A stretch of DNA of 64,000 nt, from the NCBI RefSeq assembly GCF_003812745.1, contig NZ_CP033831.1, positions 3,658,001-3,722,000 on the forward strand. Reading direction: 5' to 3'. The notes under the pieces are model-generated. The model was not told where the DNA came from, searched no databases, and saw only the letters and a program-made list of their open reading frames with translations. Within the stretch, counting starts at the first letter, position 1; each line of letters begins with the position of its first letter. A program made the position numbers and the translations under genes. The DNA comes from Serratia sp. FDAARGOS_506. Its GTDB lineage: Bacteria > Pseudomonadota > Gammaproteobacteria > Enterobacterales > Enterobacteriaceae. Shown piece after piece: positions 26,804 to 35,154 of this stretch.

Positions 26804-27681
26804 CCCTGCCGCTGTTCCTCTTCCGCCTCCCGGCGGATCCAACCTATGAAGGTTTTCATCGCCGGCGTCAGATCCCGCGATTTCAAATGGGTCAACCAAT
26901 AGGCGCCGAGCGCGGCCTCGGCGGCAAACGGCCGCTGCAGCACGCCGGCGGCCAGTTCACGGCGGAACATGCTGACCGGTGCCAGCGCCACGCCGTCGCA
27001 TTGGATCGCACCTTCCACCATCAGCCTTGACGAGTCGAACACCGGGCCGTTGATTCGCCACGGCGTCACCTGTGCCGCCGCGAACCAGCGCTCCCATTCA
27101 TCCTTGCGGTAAGTGCGCATCAGCTGCTCGTGCTGCAGATCTTGCGGTGTTTGCAGGCGCGCGGCGACTGCCGGTGGGCATAGCACCGTCAGCGGCGCGT
27201 CGAACAGCTTGATGTTGCAGGTGGCGGGCCAGAGCCCTTCGCCGAAGCGGATGGCGAAATCCATGCCGTCGGCCGACAAATTGACCAGGTTGTTGTGGGT
27301 GAGCACTCGCAGATCGATAAACGGGTGCGCCGTACGGAACGCCGCCAGCCGCGGCATCAGCCAGCCGACGGCGAATGTGCCGACCACCGCCACCGTCAGC
27401 ACCTCATGGAAATGCCCGCCTTCGAACTGCTGCAGCACCGCCTCGATGCGGTCGAAGGCGTCGCTCAACACCGGCAGCAGCGCCTGGCCCTCTTCGGTCA
27501 GATCCAACCCGCGCGGCAGGCGGCGGAACAGCTGAATGCCCAGCTGTTCTTCCAGCATGCGCACCTGCTGACTGACGGCGGCCTGGGTCACTCTCAGCTC
27601 CAGGCCGGCGCGAGTGAAATTCAGGTGGCGAGCGGAGGATTCGAACGCCCGAAGGGCGTTGAGGGGAAGTCGATTGCGCAT
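26800..27681 (-). CDS. ampR: AmpR, LysR-family regulator of ampC
   Basis: A 293-residue LysR regulator. The winged helix-turn-helix spans about residues 5-65 (FTRAGLELRVTQAAVSQQVR), followed by a linker helix and a two-lobed effector domain. The sequence is that of AmpR, which binds UDP-MurNAc-pentapeptide as a repressor ligand and anhydro-muropeptides as activating ligands. It is divergent from ampC, the classic arrangement, and convergent with malI with overlapping stop codons. The pair is therefore inserted tightly between malI and the genes that follow malI's neighbours in E. coli. Confidence 0.95.
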   Translation of the reverse strand: MRNRLPLNALRAFESSARHLNFTRAGLELRVTQAAVSQQVRMLEEQLGIQLFRRLPRGLDLTEEGQALLPVLSDAFDRIEAVLQQFEGGHFHEVLTVAVVGTFAVGWLMPRLAAFRTAHPFIDLRVLTHNNLVNLSADGMDFAIRFGEGLWPATCNIKLFDAPLTVLCPPAVAARLQTPQDLQHEQLMRTYRKDEWERWFAAAQVTPWRINGPVFDSSRLMVEGAIQCDGVALAPVSMFRRELAAGVLQRPFAAEAALGAYWLTHLKSRDLTPAMKTFIGWIRREAEEEQRQG

Positions 27682-27701
27682 TGTCGATAGCCATAAGTTT
27701 T

Positions 27702-27721
27702 TCTTTATGCTGGCTGAAATT
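27702..27721. promoter_or_regulatory. Probable AmpR-binding site
   Basis: TCTTTATGCTGGCTGAAATT, centred about 30 bp from the ampR start, resembles the AmpR box of other enterobacterial ampR-ampC intergenic regions (a LysR T-N11-A type site). Confidence 0.45.
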
Positions 27722-27763
27722 ATTATCGCTTGTCAACCCGGCGGCAAAATCCGATATTTGCCG

Positions 27764-27790
27764 CGGTTGCTGAGAATGTAGCGGCAACCG
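27764..27790 (+). promoter_or_regulatory. Stem-loop in the ampC leader
   Basis: CGGTTGC and GCAACCG form a 7-bp stem with a 13-base loop about 100 bp upstream of ampC. Work on S. marcescens ampC describes a leader of roughly 126 nt with a stem-loop that affects mRNA stability. This hairpin is in the right place, but whether it is the same one I cannot confirm. Confidence 0.6.
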
Positions 27791-27887
27791 TAAAGGAATG
27801 ACATCATCAATCAGGGAAAGCGCCGTGTACAACGCCAATAAAAACTTTTGGCCGCGGCCGATACCCTGCAACCTAAGAGCTTCTATC

Positions 27888-29024
27888 ATGACGAAAATGA
27901 ATCGCCTGGCGGCCGCGCTGATCGCCGCACTGATCCTGCCGACCGCGCACGCCGCGCAGCAGCAGGATATCGACGCCGTTATTCAGCCGCTGATGAAAAA
28001 ATACGGCGTGCCGGGCATGGCGATCGCCGTGTCGGTCGACGGCAAACAGCAGATTTATCCGTATGGCGTCGCCTCGAAGCAGACCGGTAAACCGATCACC
28101 GAGCAGACGCTGTTCGAAGTGGGCTCGCTGAGCAAGACCTTCACCGCGACGCTGGCGGTCTATGCGCAGCAGCAGGGCAAACTGTCGTTTAAAGACCCGG
28201 CCAGCCACTACCTGCCCGAGCTGCGCGGCAGCGCCTTCGACGGCGTCAGCCTGCTGAACCTGGCGACCCACACCTCCGGCCTGCCGCTGTTCGTGCCGGA
28301 CGACGTGACCAACAACGCCCAGCTGATGGCCTACTACCGGGCCTGGCAGCCGAAACACCCGGTGGGCAGTTACCGCGTCTATTCCAACCTCGGCATCGGC
28401 ATGCTGGGCATGATCGCCGCCAAGAGCCTCGACCAGCCGTTTATCCAGGCGATGGAAAAGGGGATGCTGCCGGTGTTGGGCATGAGCCACACCTATGTGC
28501 AGGTGCCGGCGGCGCAGATGGCCAACTATGCGCAGGGTTACAGCAAGGACGATAAGCCGGTGCGGGTCAATCCCGGCCCGCTGGACGCCGAGTCATATGG
28601 CATCAAGTCCAACGCTCGCGATCTGATTCGCTATCTGGACGCCAACCTGCAGCAGGTGAAGGTGGCGCAGCCGTGGCGCGATGCGCTGGCCGCGACGCAT
28701 GTCGGATATTACAAGGCGGGCGCGTTCACGCAGGATCTGATGTGGGAGAACTACCCGTATCCGGTGAAACTGTCGCGCTTGATTGAAGGCAACAACGCCG
28801 GGATGATCATGAACGGCACACCGGCCACCGCCATCACGCCGCCGCAGCCGGAATTGCGCGCCGGCTGGTATAACAAAACCGGCTCCACCGGCGGTTTCTC
28901 CACCTACGCGGTGTTTATCCCGGCGAAAAATATCGCCGTGGTGATGCTGGCCAATAAGTGGTTCCCGAATGACGATCGCGTCGAGGCGGCTTACCACATT
29001 ATCCAGGCGCTGGAGAAGCGCTGA
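27888..29024 (+). CDS. ampC: Class C beta-lactamase, Serratia SRT/SST type
   Basis: A 378-residue periplasmic cephalosporinase with a Sec signal peptide ending near TAHA (residues 19-22). The active-site Ser is in SLSK (residues 80-83 of the precursor), the Tyr in YSN (165-167) and the third motif in KTGSTGG (Lys 330). It hydrolyses cephalosporins and is usually induced through AmpR by cell-wall fragments. The length and sequence match the chromosomal Serratia SRT/SST enzymes, which supports the species call. The leader is about 200 bp long to ampR and contains a stem-loop. Which substrate variant it is cannot be told safely by eye. Confidence 0.96.
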   Translation: MTKMNRLAAALIAALILPTAHAAQQQDIDAVIQPLMKKYGVPGMAIAVSVDGKQQIYPYGVASKQTGKPITEQTLFEVGSLSKTFTATLAVYAQQQGKLSFKDPASHYLPELRGSAFDGVSLLNLATHTSGLPLFVPDDVTNNAQLMAYYRAWQPKHPVGSYRVYSNLGIGMLGMIAAKSLDQPFIQAMEKGMLPVLGMSHTYVQVPAAQMANYAQGYSKDDKPVRVNPGPLDAESYGIKSNARDLIRYLDANLQQVKVAQPWRDALAATHVGYYKAGAFTQDLMWENYPYPVKLSRLIEGNNAGMIMNGTPATAITPPQPELRAGWYNKTGSTGGFSTYAVFIPAKNIAVVMLANKWFPNDDRVEAAYHIIQALEKR

Positions 29025-29050
29025 CGGCCAGGGGCGCCGGCGAGGTGCTC

Positions 29051-29959
29051 CTACCAGCGATGCTGCCGTTCACGCCGCTCGCGCATGAAATCGATAAAGG
29101 CGCGCAGCTTGAGCGGCAGATGTCTGCCGGCGGGAAAGTAGATGAAAAACCCCGACGCTTCGCTGGCGTAACCCGGCATCACTTCCACCAGTTGCCCCTG
29201 CGCCAGCTCCTGCAACACCGTGCCCTGAAAACGCTGTGCGATACCCAGTCCCGCCAACGCCGCATCCTTGATCAGCCGATCTTCGTTAAAAATCAAACTG
29301 CCGCTGACGTCGAGCGCGCGTTCATCGTCGCCCAGGCTGAAATACCAGGGTTCCAGTTTGCCGCTGCCGGGGAAACGGTAGCGCAGGCAGTGATGAGCGG
29401 GCAGATCGTCCGGCGTGGCCGGTACGCCGCAGCGCGCCAGATAGTCAGGCGAGGCGACCAGCACCCGGCGCTGACCGTTGTCGATCGGCACGGCGATCAT
29501 GTCCTTCTGCAGCATGGCGTGCATGCGAATGCCGGCGTCGAAACTGCCCAGCACCAGATCGGAAAAGCGGTCTTCGGTAAACAGCTCCAGCTGTACTTCG
29601 GGATAGCGCTGCTGAAATTCCGCCAGGTGCGGCATCACCAGCAACGAGGCGGCCAGCTGCGGCAGCGTGATGCGCAACAGGCCAGCCGGCTGGGCACCCA
29701 GAGCGCGCACGTCATCCGCCGCCACGTCGATCTGGCTCATTGCCGGCGACACCTTCTGATAGAACAGCCGGCCCTCGTCGCTGAGGCGCACCGAGCGGCT
29801 GGTGCGGTGAAATAACCGCACTCCCAGCTGATTCTCCAACGCCTGAATATTTTGCGACACCGCCGGTGGTGTGACGCCGAGCTGGCTGGCCGCGCGGGTA
29901 AAGTTGCCCAGGCGTGCGACGGCTTCGAAATAGGGCAGCAGCTGCAAGAGTGAACTCAT
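29051..29959 (-). CDS. LysR-family transcriptional regulator
   Basis: A 302-residue LysR protein with the HTH at about residues 5-63 (FTRAASQLGVTPPAVSQNIQ) and an effector domain resembling the large group that includes CrgA/DsdC-like local regulators. It is divergent from the serine hydrolase at 30053. A 15-bp palindrome (29977-29991) lies between them, so control of that gene is the likely role. The effector is unknown. It is convergent with ampC. Confidence 0.85.
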   Translation of the reverse strand: MSSLLQLLPYFEAVARLGNFTRAASQLGVTPPAVSQNIQALENQLGVRLFHRTSRSVRLSDEGRLFYQKVSPAMSQIDVAADDVRALGAQPAGLLRITLPQLAASLLVMPHLAEFQQRYPEVQLELFTEDRFSDLVLGSFDAGIRMHAMLQKDMIAVPIDNGQRRVLVASPDYLARCGVPATPDDLPAHHCLRYRFPGSGKLEPWYFSLGDDERALDVSGSLIFNEDRLIKDAALAGLGIAQRFQGTVLQELAQGQLVEVMPGYASEASGFFIYFPAGRHLPLKLRAFIDFMRERRERQHRW

Positions 29960-29976
29960 CTATCAATAACCCATGC

Positions 29977-29991
29977 TTAATGATTCATTAA
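29977..29991. promoter_or_regulatory. Palindromic candidate operator for the LysR/serine hydrolase pair
   Basis: TTAATGATTCATTAA is a perfect dyad about a central T, in the 93-bp divergent intergenic region. It fits a LysR T-N11-A site. Confidence 0.6.
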
Positions 29992-30052
29992 ATTATGCCT
30001 TATTTTAATTTATGACGAACGTTTTAGACTGATTTTACTTTCCATCAGCGAG

Positions 30053-31216
30053 ATGAAAATCATGTCGGCAGAACAACAGGCGTTAACAGAACGGATCGCG
30101 GCAATCGATCAACAGGCGATGGCCGAAGGGCGCATCGTGGGTAGCGTGGTACTGGTGGCGCGGCAGGGTGAGATTTGCTACGCCGGAGCGGCCGGCTATG
30201 CCGATCGCGAAGCGCGGCGGCCGATGCGGCGGGAAACGCAGTTTCGGCTGTCGTCGGTTTCCAAACCCTATACCACGCTGGCGGCGCTGCGCCTGATCGA
30301 ACAGGGCAAGCTGAGCCTGGACGACGCGGTCAGCAAGTGGTTGCCGTGGTTTACCCCGGCGCTGGCCGACGGTCAGCGGCCGGCAATTAAAATCCGGCAT
30401 TTGCTGAGCCATACCGCCGGGCTGGACTATCGGCTGAACCAGCCGCCGACGGGCGTTTACCACCAACTGGGGATCCAGGACGGCGTGGAGCTGTCGACGC
30501 TGACGCTGGAGCAAAACCTGCGGCTATTGGCGCAGGCACCGTTGCTGTCGCCGCCGGGGGAGCGTTTCAACTATTCGCTGGCGATCGACGTGCTTGGCGC
30601 CGTGCTGGAACGGGTGACGGGCATGCCGCTACCGCAGCTGTTTGTCGAATGGGTGGCGCAGCCGCTGGGACTTGGCAATACCGCGTTCCATGCGACGGAC
30701 GCCGAGAATCTGGCGACGCCGTATTACAACACCCCGCAAGGGCCGCAGCGTATGCATGAAGGCCTGCGGGTGGCGCTGCCGGAAGAGATGGCGGGGGGCG
30801 AGGTGCTGTTCTCGCCGGCGCGCGCGCTCAACGCCGAAGCCTATCCTGCCGGTGGCGCGGGCATGGTCGGCGATGCCGACGACGTGCTGCGGCTGGTAGA
30901 GGCGCTGCGCAGCGGTGGGCAGGGCATTTTGCAGCCGGACACGGTGGCATTGCTACGCCGCCCGCACGTGGGCGCGCAGGCGCAAACGCAAGGGCCTGGC
31001 TGGGGGTTCGGCTTTGGCGGGGCGCTGCTGGTGGACGCAGAAGCGGCGCAGACGCCGCAGCATGCCGGCACGCTGGCCTGGGGTGGGGTTTACGGTCACA
31101 GCTGGTTCTTTGATCCACAGGCGCAGCTGAGCGTGGTGATACTGACCAACACCGCGTTTGAAGGCATGTGTGGCCGCTATCCGCAGCAGATCCGCGATGC
31201 GGTTTACGCGGCGTAA
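30053..31216 (+). CDS. Serine hydrolase of the class C beta-lactamase/esterase family
   Basis: A 387-residue protein with the penicillin-binding/AmpC-like fold. The nucleophile motif is SVSK (about residues 68-71), the second motif YSL (NYSLAID) replaces YSN/YAN, and the third, usually KTG, appears as WGGVYGHSW near 346. This combination is typical of EstB-type esterases and DD-peptidase-like proteins rather than true beta-lactamases. No signal peptide is seen, so it is probably cytoplasmic. The start is ATG at 30053. ATG at 30062 is an alternative. It is paired divergently with a LysR gene, echoing the adjacent ampR-ampC pair. Confidence 0.82.
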   Translation: MKIMSAEQQALTERIAAIDQQAMAEGRIVGSVVLVARQGEICYAGAAGYADREARRPMRRETQFRLSSVSKPYTTLAALRLIEQGKLSLDDAVSKWLPWFTPALADGQRPAIKIRHLLSHTAGLDYRLNQPPTGVYHQLGIQDGVELSTLTLEQNLRLLAQAPLLSPPGERFNYSLAIDVLGAVLERVTGMPLPQLFVEWVAQPLGLGNTAFHATDAENLATPYYNTPQGPQRMHEGLRVALPEEMAGGEVLFSPARALNAEAYPAGGAGMVGDADDVLRLVEALRSGGQGILQPDTVALLRRPHVGAQAQTQGPGWGFGFGGALLVDAEAAQTPQHAGTLAWGGVYGHSWFFDPQAQLSVVILTNTAFEGMCGRYPQQIRDAVYAA

Positions 31217-31242
31217 ATAAAAAGGGCCCCGCAGGGGCCCTT
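31214..31242 (-). terminator. Terminator of ydgA
   Basis: On the minus strand AGGGCCCC and GGGGCCCT form a tight stem followed by TTTTTATT. It overlaps the stop codon of the convergent serine hydrolase gene. Confidence 0.9.
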
Positions 31243-31260
31243 GATCAGGCTTTCAAACGC

Positions 31261-32793
31261 TTACTGCGCCGGTGCCGGAGCGGGTTGTGCATCCTGCGCC
31301 GGCTCGTCGTCTTCCGCCGGGCCGCCCAGCAGGCCGAACTGGCCGATGAATTCCTGCAGCGACATTTTGTTGCCGTTCAGGTCAACCTGATTGTCAGCGT
31401 AGTGGAACTTGCTCGCAATCACGCCGTCTTTCTGGGTCGTCAGCTTGAACATCTGGCCCATGGCCGCCAGACCCTGCACTTGCTGCTGTGCCAGTTTCTG
31501 CGCGTCTTCCTCATTGTAACCCTGCAACAGTGCGGTCTTCGCGGTTACTTCGGTAGCCATCGCTTCCGGAATGGTCAGGCTGAGATCCAGTTTTTTCACC
31601 ACGCGCGCGGCCAGCTGATCCGGCGATTCGGCCGGAGAACCGGCCTGGCTTGGATCGGTCAGCGCCAGATCCAGCGTGAAGATACTTTCACCCTTGCTGT
31701 TTTTCCAGCTCAGCGGAGCAATATTGATGCTCGGGTTGCCTTTCAGCAGCAGCGGCAGGTTCTTTTGCAGCATCTCGGTGGTTTGCTGTTCGTAGACGTC
31801 CGGATCCAGATTTTCACCTTGCTGCAGCAGCGCCATGGTCTGGCGGTTATAGCTGTCGGCGAAGTCTTTCAGCGCCTTGCCGTCGACGTTGTCGATTTTC
31901 AGCGTCAGTTTGCCGGCGCCGAAGTCGTTGCCCTGCACTTTGAGCGCGTCCATGGTGTAGTCGATCTGGCCACCGATGTTGCTGCTGCCTTGCTCGCCGA
32001 ATTTGCTCACCAGGTTGAAACCGTCCAGCGCCACGGCGTCTTTGCCGTCAATAGCCAGCTTGAACTGCTTGAGCGTCATCGTCTGATCGCCGAGCTTAAT
32101 GCCGAATTTGCTCTCGTTGCTGTTGCCTTTCAGGTTGAAGCCCTGGAAGGTGATCTGCTCGTTTTGCTCGAAGGCGTTCGGGCTGCTCACCACGATGTTA
32201 TCGCTGTTGGCGTCGAGCGCGAGGTTCTTCAGATCGCTGGACACGTCGGCGTTGATGGTGGCGCCGCTGAATTTCAGCGAGGATTTATCCTTCTGGTACT
32301 CCAGCGGGATAATGTCGATGGCAGACGCGGTATCGCCGCTGTACGAGATGCGCGAATCAGCGGTAAACAGCGATTTGCCTTTGGTTACCTCAAACAGCGC
32401 TTTCACCGCCGGGGTGTTTTCCAGCTCGGTATGCACCGACGCCATGCTTGGCAGCAGGTTGAATTTCTTCAGCTGAGCGAAGGGGAATGGACCGTGGTCG
32501 ATGGTTTCCAGAAAGGCCACTTCATCGCCGGGTTTCAGTTCCGCGCCGTTGGCGGTGTCGCTGCCGTCGGAGCGCAGAACCAGACGCACCTGGCTGTTGA
32601 ACAGGCCGCGTTGGTAATTTTCATAGCTCAGCTTCACGCCGGCTTTCGGCAGGTAAGCTTTCAGCTGGCCGTTGGCGTTGTCGACGACTTCGCCCATGTG
32701 CTGCTCGATCAGTTTCCCGGTGTACCAGGATGCCCCGGTCCATGCTGCGCCAAGAACCACAATGACGCTGACAGCGACTAACGATTTTTTCAT
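31261..32793 (-). CDS. ydgA: DUF945 protein YdgA
   Basis: A 510-residue protein with an N-terminal membrane anchor or uncleaved signal (about residues 4-24) and a long DUF945 domain predicted to be periplasmic. It resembles E. coli YdgA, located next to manA there too. The last 20 residues are rich in Pro, Ala and Gln. The function is not known. Recent work places DUF945 proteins in the same broad fold group as AsmA-like lipid-transfer proteins, but I would not assign that here. Confidence 0.9.
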   Translation of the reverse strand: MKKSLVAVSVIVVLGAAWTGASWYTGKLIEQHMGEVVDNANGQLKAYLPKAGVKLSYENYQRGLFNSQVRLVLRSDGSDTANGAELKPGDEVAFLETIDHGPFPFAQLKKFNLLPSMASVHTELENTPAVKALFEVTKGKSLFTADSRISYSGDTASAIDIIPLEYQKDKSSLKFSGATINADVSSDLKNLALDANSDNIVVSSPNAFEQNEQITFQGFNLKGNSNESKFGIKLGDQTMTLKQFKLAIDGKDAVALDGFNLVSKFGEQGSSNIGGQIDYTMDALKVQGNDFGAGKLTLKIDNVDGKALKDFADSYNRQTMALLQQGENLDPDVYEQQTTEMLQKNLPLLLKGNPSINIAPLSWKNSKGESIFTLDLALTDPSQAGSPAESPDQLAARVVKKLDLSLTIPEAMATEVTAKTALLQGYNEEDAQKLAQQQVQGLAAMGQMFKLTTQKDGVIASKFHYADNQVDLNGNKMSLQEFIGQFGLLGGPAEDDEPAQDAQPAPAPAQ

Positions 32794-32900
32794 AGCTCTG
32801 TTTCATCCTTTTTTCTTATAACCCTCCGTTGCGAGGGAGGGGGCAAATTCGGGCCGACAAACAACGCCCGCAGGCGTTTAATTGTGGGGGTAGCTCTCGC

Positions 32901-32923
32901 TTTCAGCAAGCAATTTGCTGAAA
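32901..32923. terminator. Terminator-like hairpin between manA and ydgA
   Basis: TTTCAGCAA and TTGCTGAAA form a perfect 9-bp stem with a 5-base loop. It lacks a strong T-run on the minus strand, so it may be a weak or factor-assisted terminator of manA. Confidence 0.5.
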
Positions 32924-32934
32924 TTTATCAACGG

Positions 32935-34113
32935 TTAGGCCAACTGGTTATAAACCCGGGCGATGCGGCCGCTGCCGCTGGCGTTGACCGGGGATTCGAA
33001 GGCCCCGATAAAGCAGGATTCGCCCGGCTTGAGCGTCAGGCACTGCCCTGATTTTTCCAGCGTCGCTTCGCCGGCAACGCAGAACACGATGGCGGCGCTT
33101 CGCTGCGCCAGCGCCTGCGGTGCGGCGGTCAAATCGTGCAGCGAGAAGGCGAAGTCCTCCACCGGGATCGGGAAGAACAGCTCGTTGCCGCGTTGTTCCG
33201 GCTGAGTCAGTAGACCGGACGCCGGCTGAGGACGGAACTGCAGGTTGGCCAGCAGCTCAGGCACGTCGATGAATTTTGGCGTCAGCCCTGCGCGCAACAC
33301 GTTATCCGAGTTGGCCATCACCTCCAGCGCTACGCCTTTCAGGTAGGCGTGCGGCGTTTCGGCATACAGGAACATCGCCTCGCCCGGCGCGAGCTGCACC
33401 ACGTTCAGCAGCAGCGGTGAGAACAGGCCGCTGTCGTCCGGGTAGAAGCCGGCGATAAAGCGCACGGTATCCCAGGGTTCGCCCTGCTGGTTGTTGAGCG
33501 CGGCTTTCAATACGCCAAGCGCCAGCGACTTTTGCTCGCCGCTCATGGTCAACAGGCTGGCGAACAGGGTGGACAGATGCGCGGTGTCCGGCTGCTGCAG
33601 GAAGGTGGCGATATCGTGGTGCGCGCCGGCGATCGGCTGCAGCAGGGAAACGATATCGGCCAATTCGCGAAAGCCGTTCATCGCCAGGAACGGCGTCAGG
33701 GCGAAGACCAGCTCGGGCTTGTGATTGGGATCTTTGTAATTGCGTTCGGCGGCGCTCAGCGGGATGCCGGCGGCGTTCTCTTTCGCGAAACCGACCTCGG
33801 CCGCCGCTTTGCTCGGGTGAACCTGGATCGACAGCGGTTGATCGGCGCACAGCACTTTAAACAGGAACGGCAACTCGCCAAAGCGGTTGGCAACGTCGGC
33901 GCCCAGCTGCTTTGGCTGGTCCTCATCGATCAGCTCACGCAGCGAACGCAGCGCGCCGTCGGCGCCCGGCACGCGGGAAGGGCTCTTGGGATGGGCGCCC
34001 ATCCACAGTTCGGCCATCGGCTGATTATCGGGGTTGGCGATGCCGTAAAGACGGGTCAGCGCATCGTGGCTGCCCCAGGCGTAATTCTGTACCGCGTTGG
34101 TCATTTTTTGCAT
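32935..34113 (-). CDS. manA: Mannose-6-phosphate isomerase
   Basis: A 392-residue zinc enzyme interconverting mannose-6-P and fructose-6-P, feeding mannose into glycolysis or GDP-mannose synthesis. The type I PMI signatures are present: QNYAWGS (residues 9-15), LSIQVHPSK with metal-binding Gln/His near 97-99, and PHAYLKG near 257. Its length and N-terminus match E. coli ManA. AAGGA lies upstream of the ATG. Confidence 0.97.
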   Translation of the reverse strand: MQKMTNAVQNYAWGSHDALTRLYGIANPDNQPMAELWMGAHPKSPSRVPGADGALRSLRELIDEDQPKQLGADVANRFGELPFLFKVLCADQPLSIQVHPSKAAAEVGFAKENAAGIPLSAAERNYKDPNHKPELVFALTPFLAMNGFRELADIVSLLQPIAGAHHDIATFLQQPDTAHLSTLFASLLTMSGEQKSLALGVLKAALNNQQGEPWDTVRFIAGFYPDDSGLFSPLLLNVVQLAPGEAMFLYAETPHAYLKGVALEVMANSDNVLRAGLTPKFIDVPELLANLQFRPQPASGLLTQPEQRGNELFFPIPVEDFAFSLHDLTAAPQALAQRSAAIVFCVAGEATLEKSGQCLTLKPGESCFIGAFESPVNASGSGRIARVYNQLA

Positions 34114-34591
34114 GTCGATAAACGTCCTTCTGCGTCATTGCCGCACTGCGTAGCAATAACTTACTGATTTTATAAAATTAACTTAATCTATGCCGACAAC
34201 CATCATACGCCCGCGTCGGCGGGAAAAATCATGGGCGCGATCAAAATAGCGCCGGATAGCGTCGCGCCCGGCAACGGGCCAAAGTATAACGTGATAACGA
34301 TCGGCGCCTCAAATGGCGTGCCAGCCCCAAGACGGCCTCTAAAAAACCGCCAATCGATAATTCTTTGGGGAAGCGGAGCTATTGCCGATAGTTCGGGCAT
34401 CCTGTCTCATTATTTATTTTTCAGCATGTCAAAATATGTCGGCTGAATTTATTTTTTACCGCCTGAGCCATTCCCTTATTATTATTTTCGCGCTGCGCTG
34501 GGCGATCACACGCCGAGCTTAAACCTGCGCACTGGCCTCCTTTACCGTAACGGCTAACGAGTCGATTTAACGAAACAAGAGGTTTGTTGCC
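34114..34591. other. Intergenic stretch between manA and the small secreted protein
   Basis: 478 bp without a credible gene. The left 60 bp are AT-rich and should contain the manA promoter. The right end leads into the small secreted-protein gene with GAAACAAGAGG before its ATG. I see no clear riboswitch, RNA gene or repeat. Confidence 0.6.
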
Positions 34592-34924
34592 ATGAAAAAA
34601 CTGTTGTTGCTGTTGGGGCTTTTCACCGGTGCAGCTCAGGCGACGGTGATTGTCAGCTATCCTTATGCTGCGCCGCGCGCCGTGGTGATCGCACCGGCGC
34701 CGATCGTCGTTGCACCCGCACCGGTAGCGGTTCCCGTTGCGATCGCGCCAGTGGCGCAGCCGCCGGCGCTCAGTGCCGGCGCGGTGGTGACCGGGGCCTA
34801 TCGCCATAATGAAAGGCAAAACGCCTACGACGAGATCAATCATCTGCAGCAACAACGTATCGATGAGCTCAATCATTTACAGGCTCAGCGCATCAATAAT
34901 TTTAATTCGCGTCATCCGCGTTAA
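34592..34924 (+). CDS. Small secreted Pro/Ala/Val-rich protein of unknown function
   Basis: A 110-residue protein with a clear Sec signal peptide (MKKLLLLLGLFTGAAQA, cleavage about residue 17). The mature N-terminal half is a Pro/Ala/Val repeat built on VVIAPAPIVVAPAPVAVPVA (about 31-50). The C-terminal half is polar and Gln/Asn/His-rich, with a repeated INHLQQQRIDELNHLQAQRI pattern (about 82-101) likely to form a helix. I do not recognise a family. ACAAGAGG precedes the ATG. It sits between manA and fumC, where E. coli has fumA. Confidence 0.7.
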   Translation: MKKLLLLLGLFTGAAQATVIVSYPYAAPRAVVIAPAPIVVAPAPVAVPVAIAPVAQPPALSAGAVVTGAYRHNERQNAYDEINHLQQQRIDELNHLQAQRINNFNSRHPR

Positions 34925-35073
34925 TTTCACCCACGCTTTTATTTTCCAAATTCATTCCCGGCCGTTTATTTCGGTGCGGGCTCAGCGGCGGGAAATAACC
35001 GCGACATTAATGGGTAAAAGAGATTAAACGTGCTGTGAGATAACTCTCTTAATGCGAATAGTTATTATGTCAC

Positions 35074-35116
35074 TATACTGGGAGTGCAGGCCGACGGGGG
35101 GGTAGCGCGTCGGCCT
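35074..35116 (+). promoter_or_regulatory. fumC promoter element and leader stem-loop
   Basis: TATACT at 35074-35079 is a fair -10. AGGCCGACG at 35088-35096 and CGTCGGCCT at 35108-35116 form a perfect 9-bp stem with an 11-base loop starting with six G. No T-run follows, so it is a leader hairpin rather than a terminator. Confidence 0.5.
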
Positions 35117-35154
35117 AACCCTACAATTTTAGGAATTATGCTAAGGAGACAATG

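Noticed and set aside
31168-32781. 537-codon frame antisense to ydgA
   Set aside because: Antisense shadow of YdgA, with no domain and a composition typical of reverse-strand GC-rich codons.
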